A stretch of DNA of 9,141 nt from NCBI GenBank assembly GCA_002335345.1, contig DDCS01000069.1:1-9141 (forward strand), given 5' to 3'. Both the position numbers and the translations under genes were made by a program. Origin of the DNA: Flavobacteriaceae bacterium UBA2000. GTDB lineage: Bacteria > Bacteroidota > Bacteroidia > Flavobacteriales > Flavobacteriaceae. Positions within the stretch are counted from its first letter, which is position 1. Each line of letters opens with the position of its first letter. This document shows, in pieces, positions 1 to 6,567 of the stretch. The notes below the pieces were generated by a model. The model was not told the origin of the DNA. It ran no database searches and saw only the letters and a program-made list of their open reading frames with translations.

Positions 1-2442
1 TTTGACCGAAATAAATGACGCTAAATCAATCTCTAAATTATCCTTTCGGGTTTTATTGCGCTCCTTCACAAAAACGAGTTCGGCCACAGGACGATAATCC
101 GTAAAGACTTTTTCCAAATAGGACTTTGGATGATCATTGACCACCAATTCCTCACGATCTGGATGTTCTACCACAAAACGCTTGACATAAAACAATTCTT
201 TATCCCCGGCCCAATAGATCACGGTTATGGGTTTATCCTTTTTCCATTGCTCTAAAATAATCATGTCATCATCAAAATGGAGAGACATATCGGGCAAAAC
301 AGTTTTAACCATACCGTTTTGCCGGACAATAAGCAAGCGATCGTCAGGGGTAAATTCTCCCAGCAATTCTCCACGGCCATCCACATTGAGTCGTTGGACC
401 GTGTCGTCAAACCAAATTTTTCTCGGCTTCAAGGTGGACAATCCCTTTTCTTTGAGCTCTATTCGCTTAACCGCATATTTTGAAACAATATTTCCTTTTG
501 AGGCGCGACCTTTGACCAGAATTTCAGAAAAATCTAGATCCCATTTCAGCTTTTTAATACTGCCCGACTGGCGAAGCAAGACGGTTACTACCTCAGCCTC
601 CCCATTAGGGTTAGCCGTGAAATAAAGCACTTTGGAACCAGGGTTTCCCGCGGTTATATCGTATTCCCGATCTCGTGTAATACTGGTTACGGGGAATCGT
701 TTAACAAAAGTCGCCCCTTTTGCCCCGTCTTTATAAACTAGATTGTAAATGGTGCGCTTGTCTTTTTTCTTCCAAACCCCAACATAGATGATTCCTTTGC
801 CGACAAAAGTCTTATCGCTGACCCGGGTCACCATCATTTGCCCTGACTCAGTAAAGACAATGATATCGTCGATGTCACTGCAATCGGTAACATACTCATC
901 GCGACGCATACTTGTTCCGATAAACCCTTCTTCTCGATTTACATATAGTTTTGTATTTCGAATGATCACTTTGGTTGCCTCAATATCATCGAAAACACGG
1001 ATTTCGGTTTTGCGTTCACGCCCAGCTCCATAATCTTTTTTCAAACGACTAAAGTAGGCGATCGCGTAATCGGTCAGGTGAACTAAATCATGTTTAATTT
1101 TAGCGATTTGATCTTCAAGGGCATCTATTTTCTGTTGCGCCTTATCGATATCGAATTTTGAAATTCGTTTAATTCGAATTTCCGTCAGACGCACAATATC
1201 ATCGGTTGTAACCGTTCTCTTAAGATGGGTAATGTGTGGCTTCAATCCTAGATCAATGGCCTCAATGACTCCTTCCCAAGTTTCTACCTCTTCAATATCC
1301 CGATAGATACGGTTTTCAATAAAAATACGCTCTAAAGAAGCAAAATGCCACTGCTCTTCGAGGTCATTAAGTTGATACTCGAGATCTAGCTTAAGCAAAT
1401 TAACGGTGCGGTCTGTAGAGCGCTTAAGCATTTCGTTTACCCCGACAAAGAACGGTCGATTATCTTCAATGACGCATCCTAGCGGTGAAATAGAGGTTTC
1501 ACAACTGGTAAAGGCATATAAGGCATCAATGGTTTTATCCGGAGAAATCCCTGAAGGCAAATAAACCAAAATTTCTACCTCTGCGGCAGTATTATCCTCA
1601 ATCCGTTTTATTTTAATCTTTCCTTTTTCGTTGGCCTTGAGGATGGAATCTATTAAGCTCGATGTGTTTGTACCAAAAGGTATTTCTTTAATGACCAAAG
1701 TACTCTTATCGAGCTGGTTAATAAGGGCGCGAGAGCGAATTTTCCCCCCGCGCTTACCTTCATTGTAATTAGAAGCATCCATCAATCCACCCGTTGGAAA
1801 ATCCGGGAGTATATCAAATCGCTTTCCTTTCAAATGCTTAATCGAAGCATCAATGAGCTCCACAAAATTGTGAGGCAGAACCTTAGTCGAAAGCCCCACA
1901 GCAATACCTTCTGCCCCTTGCGCCAATAATAACGGGAACATGACCGGCAGATTAATGGGCTCTTTTTTCCGGCCGTCGTAAGACGATTGCCATTGGGTAA
2001 TCTTAGGATTGAAGACTACATCAAGCGCAAATTTTGACAATCGGGCTTCGATATATCGCGAAGCTGCCGCATTATCCCCAGTATAGATATTCCCCCAGTT
2101 TCCTTGGGTGTCAATCAATAAATCTTTTTGACCAATTTGGACCATAGCATCAGCGATACTCGCATCTCCATGAGGATGATATTGCATGGTATGCCCCACG
2201 ATGTTGGCCACTTTATTATAACGCCCGTCATCCAGTTCCTTCATAGAATGCATGATCCTTCTTTGAACGGGTTTAAAACCGTCTTCAATCGCTGGCACGG
2301 CGCGCTCAAGAATCACATAACTGGCGTAGTCTAAAAACCAATCACGATACATTCCCGTGACTCGGGTTATCGTCTCCTGAACCTCAGCCCCATCTTGCTC
2401 ATGCAAAGGATCTAAACCGTTATTTTCTAGATCTTCACTCAT
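1..2442 (-). CDS. parC: DNA topoisomerase IV subunit A, ParC (3' end beyond window)
   Basis: This is the DNA-breaking and rejoining subunit of topoisomerase IV, which with ParE decatenates and relaxes DNA in the cytoplasm. The frame is open for 814 codons from an ATG at 2442 to the left edge, so the C-terminus is missing. I translated almost all of it and saw no frameshift. Visible landmarks are the winged-helix segment with the YHPHGD motif (residues 88-93), the GNWGN stretch (114-118) and the catalytic tyrosine in AASRY (Tyr130). The breakage-reunion core and its coiled coil run to roughly residue 490. A beta-pinwheel-like C-terminal region follows, with a GyrA-box-like KGRASKG at 644-650. 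The position aligned with GyrA Ser83 is Ala94, while Asp98 aligns with Asp87. The start overlaps the parE stop, and that pairing favours ParC over GyrA. Confidence is high for the family and good for ParC. Confidence 0.95.
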   Translation of the reverse strand, partial: MSEDLENNGLDPLHEQDGAEVQETITRVTGMYRDWFLDYASYVILERAVPAIEDGFKPVQRRIMHSMKELDDGRYNKVANIVGHTMQYHPHGDASIADAMVQIGQKDLLIDTQGNWGNIYTGDNAAASRYIEARLSKFALDVVFNPKITQWQSSYDGRKKEPINLPVMFPLLLAQGAEGIAVGLSTKVLPHNFVELIDASIKHLKGKRFDILPDFPTGGLMDASNYNEGKRGGKIRSRALINQLDKSTLVIKEIPFGTNTSSLIDSILKANEKGKIKIKRIEDNTAAEVEILVYLPSGISPDKTIDALYAFTSCETSISPLGCVIEDNRPFFVGVNEMLKRSTDRTVNLLKLDLEYQLNDLEEQWHFASLERIFIENRIYRDIEEVETWEGVIEAIDLGLKPHITHLKRTVTTDDIVRLTEIRIKRISKFDIDKAQQKIDALEDQIAKIKHDLVHLTDYAIAYFSRLKKDYGAGRERKTEIRVFDDIEATKVIIRNTKLYVNREEGFIGTSMRRDEYVTDCSDIDDIIVFTESGQMMVTRVSDKTFVGKGIIYVGVWKKKDKRTIYNLVYKDGAKGATFVKRFPVTSITRDREYDITAGNPGSKVLYFTANPNGEAEVVTVLLRQSGSIKKLKWDLDFSEILVKGRASKGNIVSKYAVKRIELKEKGLSTLKPRKIWFDDTVQRLNVDGRGELLGEFTPDDRLLIVRQNGMVKTVLPDMSLHFDDDMIILEQWKKDKPITVIYWAGDKELFYVKRFVVEHPDREELVVNDHPKSYLEKVFTDYRPVAELVFVKERNKTRKDNLEIDLASFISVK
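2439..2442 (-). other. ATGA stop-start overlap joining parE to parC
   Basis: Read on the minus strand, the four bases are ATGA: the parC ATG shares two bases with the parE TGA. No clear Shine-Dalgarno sequence precedes it; the nearest purine run is AAGAGA, about 5 nt upstream. The arrangement fits translational coupling and equal output of the two subunits. The overlap is seen directly; the coupling is inferred. Confidence 0.8.
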
Positions 2443-4295
2443 GTGGTCTCTTGGACTTGATCCAATTCAACTTTTAGATTATTGATAATGAATTCTTGAC
2501 GATCGGGCGTGTTTTTTCCCATGTAAAAACTGAGCATGTCTTCCACACTCATCGCTTTGTCTAGCATCACCGGATCTAGGCGGATATCGGCGCCAATAAA
2601 ATGTCTAAACTCATCAGGAGAAATCTCACCAAGCCCTTTAAATCGCGTGATTTCAGGCTTTGGCTTCAATTCTTCTATCGCGTCGATACGCTCTTGGTCA
2701 GAATAACAGTAGATTGTTTTCTTTTTGTTGCGAACGCGAAATAATGGCGTCTGTAGAATATATAAATGCCCTTCTTTTATGAGTTCGGGAAAAAATTGCA
2801 AAAAGAAAGTAATCAAGAGCAGCCGTATGTGCATTCCATCCACATCGGCATCGGTTGCAATGACAATATTATTGTAACGCAAGTCCTCTAATGATTCTTC
2901 AATGTTAAGTGCCGCCTGCAAGAGGTTAAATTCTTCGTTTTCGTAAACGATTTTTTTGCTCAATCCGTAAGAGTTGAGCGGTTTTCCTTTTAAGCTAAAT
3001 ACAGCTTGTGTGTTGACATCGCGACTTTTAGTAATACTTCCACTTGCGGAGTCTCCCTCGGTAATAAACAAGGTGGTGTCCAAGGTGCGGTCACTTTTTG
3101 AATCCGTAAGATGAACGCGACAATCTCTGAGTTTTTTATTGTGTAAACTCGCCTTTTTGGCGCGCTCTTTTGCCAATTTACGAATACCACTGAGCTCCTT
3201 TCGTTCTCGCTCCGCCTGAATAATTTTACGTTGAATTTTTTCCGCAATCTCTTGATTTTTATGTAAAAAATTATCGAGTTGCGTTTTAATAAAATCATTG
3301 ATATACGTCCTTACAGTGGGCAAGTTCCCTCCCATGTCTGTGGACCCCAATTTGGTTTTGGTTTGACTTTCAAAGACAGGTTCCATAACTTTGATGCTGA
3401 TGGCCCCTACGATTGATTTGCGCACATCACTCGCATCGTAATTTTTACCGTAAAATTCTCTTATGGTTTTCACCAATGCTTCGCGAAAGGCGGCTTGATG
3501 CGTCCCTCCTTGAGTCGTGTTTTGACCGTTTACAAAACTGTGATACTCTTCGCTGTATTGAGTTTTACTGTGTGTCAGGGCGATTTCGATGTCCTCTCCA
3601 CGGAGGTGAATCACGGGGTATAATCGGTCCTCTTCAGACATATTGTCCTCGAGTAAATCCTTCAGACCATTTTCACTAAAAAACTTTTCTCCATTGAAAT
3701 CAATGGTAAGGCCCGGGTTCAAATAAACATAATTGCGGAGCATTTTCTCCACATACTCATTGCGGTATTTGAAGTTTTTGAAAATTGATTCATCCGGAGT
3801 AAAAATAACCCGAGTTCCGCGGCGCTTAGCGCTTTCCTCTGGTGTCGGATCATCGACGAGTTCACCGAGTTCAAATCCAGCGGATTTCATTTGACCATCG
3901 CGCACAGATTCGACGCGGAAGGAACTGCTTAAAGCATTAACGGCTTTTGTTCCAACCCCGTTTAGTCCAACAGATTTTTTAAACGCTCGTGTATCGTATT
4001 TACCCCCGGTATTCATTTTGGAGACGACATCAACCACTTTTCCTAGTGGAATTCCTCTTCCGTAGTCTCGAACACGCACTTCTTTGTCCTTGATTCGGAT
4101 TTCAATAGATTTGCCCGCCCCCATGACAAACTCGTCAATACTGTTATCGAGAACCTCTTTCAGTAGGATATAAATACCGTCGTCGGCTGTAGAACCATCG
4201 CCTAATTTACCAATATACATGCCCGGACGCAGGCGAATGTGCTCTTTCCAGTCGAGTGAGCGAATATTGTCCTCGGTATATTGGGTATTTGACAT
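2439..4295 (-). CDS. parE: DNA topoisomerase IV subunit B, ParE (ATPase subunit)
   Basis: This is the 618-residue ATPase subunit of topoisomerase IV, which closes as an ATP-operated gate and drives strand passage with ParC. The GHKL ATPase domain shows EVLDNSIDE (residues 47-55; Glu47 is the expected catalytic base, Asn51 the magnesium ligand), DYGRGIP (77-83, Asp77 contacting adenine) and LNGVGTKAVNALS (111-123). The transducer domain carries GGTHQAAF (263-270) and the QTK loop (311-313). The TOPRIM domain has LFITEGDSASG (409-419) and the metal-binding DADVD (482-486), followed by RFKGLGE (551-557). The length is normal for the ParE form; the roughly 170-residue insert of proteobacterial GyrB is absent. 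The ATG at 4295 gives the N-terminus expected for flavobacterial ParE, and I saw no better start upstream. A 186-nt gap to ychF suggests its own promoter. Confidence 0.96.
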   Translation of the reverse strand: MSNTQYTEDNIRSLDWKEHIRLRPGMYIGKLGDGSTADDGIYILLKEVLDNSIDEFVMGAGKSIEIRIKDKEVRVRDYGRGIPLGKVVDVVSKMNTGGKYDTRAFKKSVGLNGVGTKAVNALSSSFRVESVRDGQMKSAGFELGELVDDPTPEESAKRRGTRVIFTPDESIFKNFKYRNEYVEKMLRNYVYLNPGLTIDFNGEKFFSENGLKDLLEDNMSEEDRLYPVIHLRGEDIEIALTHSKTQYSEEYHSFVNGQNTTQGGTHQAAFREALVKTIREFYGKNYDASDVRKSIVGAISIKVMEPVFESQTKTKLGSTDMGGNLPTVRTYINDFIKTQLDNFLHKNQEIAEKIQRKIIQAERERKELSGIRKLAKERAKKASLHNKKLRDCRVHLTDSKSDRTLDTTLFITEGDSASGSITKSRDVNTQAVFSLKGKPLNSYGLSKKIVYENEEFNLLQAALNIEESLEDLRYNNIVIATDADVDGMHIRLLLITFFLQFFPELIKEGHLYILQTPLFRVRNKKKTIYCYSDQERIDAIEELKPKPEITRFKGLGEISPDEFRHFIGADIRLDPVMLDKAMSVEDMLSFYMGKNTPDRQEFIINNLKVELDQVQETT

Positions 4296-4341
4296 GGGCG
4301 ATTGTTGAGTCGCTAAGATAAAATTCTCCCTAAAAATGGAA

Positions 4342-4355
4342 AACCTTGGAAGGTT
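4342..4355. repeat. Short inverted repeat in the parE leader (6-bp arms)
   Basis: The 14 bases read AACCTT-GG-AAGGTT, with perfect 6-bp arms around a 2-bp centre. It lies 47-60 nt upstream of the parE start codon and overlaps the candidate -7 element at 4349-4356. It could be an operator half of the larger arrangement at 4363-4389. With arms this short it could also be chance. Confidence 0.45.
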
Positions 4356-4379
4356 AAAGTAATTAACAATTAGGTCAAA
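4349..4379 (-). promoter_or_regulatory. Candidate Bacteroidota-type promoter for parE-parC
   Basis: On the minus strand a TTTG (4379-4376) is followed after 19 nt by TAACCTTC (4356-4349). This matches the Bacteroidota consensus TTTG-N17-23-TAnnTTTG at four of the six fixed -7 positions. The spacing is ideal but the -7 element is imperfect. The -33 element lies in the loop of one inverted repeat and the -7 element overlaps another. Transcription would start about 45 nt before the parE ATG. This is inference from a consensus only. Confidence 0.3.
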
Positions 4380-4389
4380 TAATTGTTAA
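4363..4389. repeat. Perfect 10-bp inverted repeat upstream of parE
   Basis: The arms TTAACAATTA (4363-4372) and TAATTGTTAA (4380-4389) are exact reverse complements around a 7-nt spacer, GGTCAAA. It sits in the non-coding gap between the ychF stop and the parE start. The arms are almost pure A/T with one G:C pair each, and no T-tract follows on the minus strand. That makes an intrinsic terminator unlikely and a protein-binding site or a simple leader stem-loop more likely. On the minus strand the spacer contains TTTG, the candidate -33 element. Confidence 0.7.
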
Positions 4390-4478
4390 GAAAAATCAAG
4401 TAATTCAAGCCTTGAGAGCCAAACCCAATCGCGCCTTTAACTCGATGATTGAACCGTTAAAACCAGGGAGATTAATTG

Positions 4479-4501
4479 ATTTTAGACGTTAAATCTAAAA
4501 T
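4479..4501. repeat. Inverted repeat across the ychF stop codon
   Basis: The arms ATTTTAGA (4479-4486) and TCTAAAAT (4494-4501) are exact reverse complements with a 7-nt spacer. The structure covers the last codons and the TAA of ychF. The stem is A/T-rich and is not followed by a clear T-run, so it is not a convincing terminator. It might affect mRNA 3' stability or be chance. Confidence 0.45.
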
Positions 4502-5576
4502 GCATCACATCGCCATCTTTGACAATGTACTCCTTACCTTCCACGCCTAGTTTACCTGCCTCTCGTACTTTCGACTCACTTCCATATTGTGCGTAGTGAT
4601 CAAATGAAATTACCTCAGCACGAATAAACCCTTTTTCAAAATCCGAATGAATGACTCCTGCAGCTTGTGGCGCTGTGGCCCCAACAGGAATTGTCCAGGC
4701 ACGCACTTCCTTTTCTCCAGCAGTAAAATAGGTCTGTAAATTTAACAAGGTATAAGCACTTCGAATGAGTTTTGAGGCCCCGGGCTCATCCAATCCCAGA
4801 TCATCTAAGAACATTTGTCGCTCCTCAAAAGTTTCAAGCTCTGTGATGTCGGCTTCTGTCGCTACGGCCAAAACCAAGACTTCCGCACCCTCTGCCAGAG
4901 CAAGTGCGCGGACACGTTCTACATAAGCATTACCGGTAGCCGCGGATTCTTCATCGACATTACAGACATAAAGCACGGGTTTATCGGTTATAAATTGAAC
5001 CGGCGTAATAAATTCTTTGCGCAAATCCTCATCAATCTCAATACCACGAACCGATATTCCTGAAGAAAGTCCATGTTTAACCTGATTGAGTACGTCTTGC
5101 TCTTTTTGAGCTTCTTTGTTTCCCGTTCTGGCAGCACGATGGACCTTTTCCAAACGTTTTTCGACCGTCTCCAGATCCTTGAGCTGCAACTCCATGTCTA
5201 TGATTTCCTTGTCGGACTCTGGGTTAACACGGCCCTCGACATGGACAATATTATCGTTGTCAAAGCATCGCAGCACGTGCAAAATAGCATCTGTTTCTCT
5301 AATGTTGGCTAAAAACTGATTCCCTAACCCCTCACCTTTACTGGCCCCTTTGACCAGTCCTGCGATATCTACGATTTCCACAGTAGCAGGGATTACGCGC
5401 TGAGGCTGAACCAATTCCTCGAGTTTAATCAAGCGTGGATCAGGGACATTGACCACCCCTACATTGGGCTCAATAGTACAAAACGGAAAGTTGGCGCTTT
5501 GGGCTTTGGCTTGTGACAAACAATTAAAAAGAGTTGATTTTCCTACGTTAGGCAATCCGACTATACCTGCTTTCAT
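4482..5576 (-). CDS. ychF: YchF/OLA1-family ribosome-associated ATPase
   Basis: This 364-residue protein belongs to the Obg-related YchF family, cytosolic P-loop NTPases that bind ribosomes, prefer ATP to GTP, and in E. coli take part in the oxidative-stress response. The G domain shows the P-loop GLPNVGKS (residues 7-14), the G3 motif DIAGL (70-74) followed by VKGASKGEGLGNQFL, and the G4 position NVDE (206-209). G4 departs from the NKxD of true GTPases, as expected for the ATP-preferring YchF group. His112 aligns with E. coli His114, needed for hydrolysis, and Cys33 with the redox-sensitive Cys35. A coiled-coil insert lies at about 125-165, and a C-terminal TGS domain at about 278-361 ends in IVKDGDVMHFRFNV. 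Length is full for the family. The ATG at 5576 places the P-loop at the usual distance from the N-terminus. A well-matched -7 element lies just upstream. Confidence 0.97.
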   Translation of the reverse strand: MKAGIVGLPNVGKSTLFNCLSQAKAQSANFPFCTIEPNVGVVNVPDPRLIKLEELVQPQRVIPATVEIVDIAGLVKGASKGEGLGNQFLANIRETDAILHVLRCFDNDNIVHVEGRVNPESDKEIIDMELQLKDLETVEKRLEKVHRAARTGNKEAQKEQDVLNQVKHGLSSGISVRGIEIDEDLRKEFITPVQFITDKPVLYVCNVDEESAATGNAYVERVRALALAEGAEVLVLAVATEADITELETFEERQMFLDDLGLDEPGASKLIRSAYTLLNLQTYFTAGEKEVRAWTIPVGATAPQAAGVIHSDFEKGFIRAEVISFDHYAQYGSESKVREAGKLGVEGKEYIVKDGDVMHFRFNV

Positions 5577-5595
5577 AGTGCTTAATTATGGGCTG

Positions 5596-5622
5596 CAAAT
5601 ATATCATTTAGACTTCATAAAA
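5596..5622 (-). promoter_or_regulatory. Candidate promoter of ychF with perfect -7 box
   Basis: The minus strand reads TATATTTG at 5603-5596, a full match to the Bacteroidota -7 element TAnnTTTG. It ends 19 nt before the ychF ATG, giving a short leader of roughly a dozen bases. The -33 element is weaker: TTTT at 5622-5619 with a 15-nt spacer, slightly short of the usual 17-23. Confidence 0.5.
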
Positions 5623-5630
5623 TATTAATT

Positions 5631-5663
5631 TTTGGAAATTTAGGCCCAGGCGATGTAACTTGG
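5631..5663 (+). promoter_or_regulatory. Candidate promoter of the exported coiled-coil gene
   Basis: TTTG (5631-5634), a 21-nt spacer and TAACTTGG (5656-5663) match the Bacteroidota consensus, with five of six fixed -7 positions and allowed spacing. The element ends 15 nt before the ATG at 5679. It lies back to back with the ychF promoter, the two -33 regions being only 8 nt apart. Confidence 0.45.
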
Positions 5664-5678
5664 TCAAAAATTAATGCC

Positions 5679-6131
5679 ATGACAATTAACAAGTACCTCT
5701 TCATTTTCTTTTTGAGTCCACTGACGTTTTTTGGTCAGAATAATGAAACAGTAAAAGAAGTAGTGACCGTTAAACGGGTCATTACCAATAACGGTCAAAA
5801 CATTACGATTAGTGAACAACAGGCAACCCAACAAATCAAAGGGACTGTGGTTGTGGCCGGAGACAGTATTGTCAATCAGCGTGCGGTGGAACAGAGTATT
5901 CAAATTAATGATACTGTCAAAGCGGAAGAACAGAGAATAAAAGACAGCGTCAACCAGGCCAGAGTGGCTCAACTAAAAGCGGCTAGAGAAGCAGAATTAA
6001 AAGCGTCTATTGAGGCGCAAAAAGCCAAAGCCGAAGCGCAAAAGAAAGCCCTAGAAGAGCAATATCAAAAGCAGATTGAAGCCCTTGAGGAAAAACGAAA
6101 AGCGCTGATGAAAAAACCAGACAATAAATAG
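5679..6131 (+). CDS. Putative exported coiled-coil protein, unknown function
   Basis: I do not recognise this 150-residue protein. The N-terminus (MTINKY followed by a hydrophobic run LFIFFLSPLTFFG) looks like a short signal peptide, with likely cleavage before Gln20-Asn21, a common pattern in Bacteroidota exported proteins; the Phe at -3 is not ideal. No lipobox cysteine is present. Residues 22-80 are polar, perhaps with beta structure (VKEVVTVKRVITNNGQNITIS). They are followed by three short Asp-Ser/Thr-Val/Ile motifs near 62, 78 and 89. From about 82 to 146 the chain is rich in Ala, Lys, Glu and Gln with no proline, and is probably one long helix or coiled coil. It ends in a basic tail, KKPDNK. 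The ATG at 5674 is out of frame, so 5679 is chosen. The gene is alone on its strand and converges on the ferredoxin gene. A periplasmic spacer or envelope role is possible but unproven. Confidence 0.75.
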   Translation: MTINKYLFIFFLSPLTFFGQNNETVKEVVTVKRVITNNGQNITISEQQATQQIKGTVVVAGDSIVNQRAVEQSIQINDTVKAEEQRIKDSVNQARVAQLKAAREAELKASIEAQKAKAEAQKKALEEQYQKQIEALEEKRKALMKKPDNK

Positions 6132-6152
6132 TTAGGAATTACAACCAAAAGG

Positions 6153-6503
6153 CTATTCGTGATGCATAAAACGCTGCTTGGCAAGGAGCTCCTCTTCTGA
6201 TTCAACATGCTGATCATCAGGGACACAGCAGTCAACAGGACACACGGCGGCACATTGCGGCTCTTCGTGAAATCCTATACATTCGGTGCATTTATCAGGA
6301 GCGATATAATAGTATTCGTCGCTAACGGGAATTTGTGGCTCTTGAGCATTTACCGCTTTACCTGAAGGCAAAATCACATCGCCCTTTAAATCAGTCCCAT
6401 CACTATAGCGCCAATCGTCAGCACCTTCGTAAATCGCGGTGTTCGGACACTCTGGCTCACACGCACCACAATTAATACATTCATCTGTAATGATAATGGC
6501 CAT
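6153..6503 (-). CDS. 2[4Fe-4S] dicluster ferredoxin, Alvin type
   Basis: This 116-residue cytosolic electron carrier binds two 4Fe-4S clusters. The N-terminal motif is Cys9-x2-Cys12-x2-Cys15-x3-Cys19-Pro within ITDECINCGACEPECP. The second is Cys72-x2-Cys75-x8-Cys84-x3-Cys88-Pro. The x8 loop and the C-terminal helical tail (ESEEELLAKQRF) are signatures of the Allochromatium vinosum (Alvin) ferredoxin group, whose clusters have unusually low and different potentials. Two extra cysteines, Cys92 and Cys93, follow the second motif in CPVDCC. Between the two motifs lies a stretch of about 50 residues (20-71), much longer than in the Allochromatium protein; I recall the same insert in other Bacteroidota. 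The redox partner is not known from the sequence. The gene is divergent from the acyl-CoA reductase gene, 64 nt away, with a strong promoter match in between. Confidence 0.95.
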   Translation of the reverse strand: MAIIITDECINCGACEPECPNTAIYEGADDWRYSDGTDLKGDVILPSGKAVNAQEPQIPVSDEYYYIAPDKCTECIGFHEEPQCAAVCPVDCCVPDDQHVESEEELLAKQRFMHHE

Positions 6504-6518
6504 AGCAATTTGTTTTTC

Positions 6519-6536
6519 TAAATTTGTGCAAATTTA
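6519..6536. repeat. Interrupted palindrome holding two opposed -7 boxes
   Basis: TAAATTTG-TG-CAAATTTA has perfect 8-bp arms around a 2-bp centre. Each arm read in its own direction is TAAATTTG, a full match to the Bacteroidota -7 element TAnnTTTG. One faces the ferredoxin gene (minus) and the other the acyl-CoA reductase gene (plus). Only the minus-strand copy has a well-placed TTTG upstream. The site could also be an operator. Confidence 0.75.
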
Positions 6537-6560
6537 ATATCTAACTGGGGGTTCTCCAAA
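6529..6560 (-). promoter_or_regulatory. Promoter of the ferredoxin gene
   Basis: On the minus strand TTTG (6560-6557) is followed after 20 nt by TAAATTTG (6536-6529). Both elements fit the Bacteroidota consensus fully and the spacing is normal, making this the best promoter match in the window. The -7 element ends 25 nt before the ferredoxin ATG. The -33 element ends 7 nt before the ATG of the divergent acyl-CoA reductase gene. Confidence 0.6.
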
Positions 6561-6567
6561 CAATCTC

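Noticed and set aside
227..1033. Open frames on the plus strand opposite parC (227-625, 277-483, 788-1033)
   Set aside because: They lie wholly antisense to a well-conserved ParC frame and have no recognisable motifs.
1..2442. Calling the left-hand gene gyrA instead of parC
   Set aside because: It overlaps a parE-type partner, has only a degenerate GyrA-box-like sequence, and carries Ala at the Ser83 position; all fit ParC better.
2990..3298. A 102-residue minus-strand frame inside parE
   Set aside because: It is an alternative frame of the conserved transducer-to-TOPRIM linker region of ParE and resembles no protein.
4388..4415. Possible minus-strand terminator after ychF: TCAAG, 10-nt loop, CTTGA, then TTTTTCTT
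   Set aside because: The stem is only 5 bp with two G:C pairs, too weak to call. It is the best terminator-like candidate in the gap, but chance is likely.
5664..5972. A 102-residue minus-strand frame opposite the exported coiled-coil gene
   Set aside because: The plus-strand protein has a signal peptide, a coherent helix and a promoter match. The minus frame has an erratic composition and no promoter of its own that I could see.
6127..6157. Possible bidirectional terminator between the converging coiled-coil and ferredoxin genes (AATAG...CTATT)
   Set aside because: Arms are 5 bp with a 21-nt loop and no T-run on either side.
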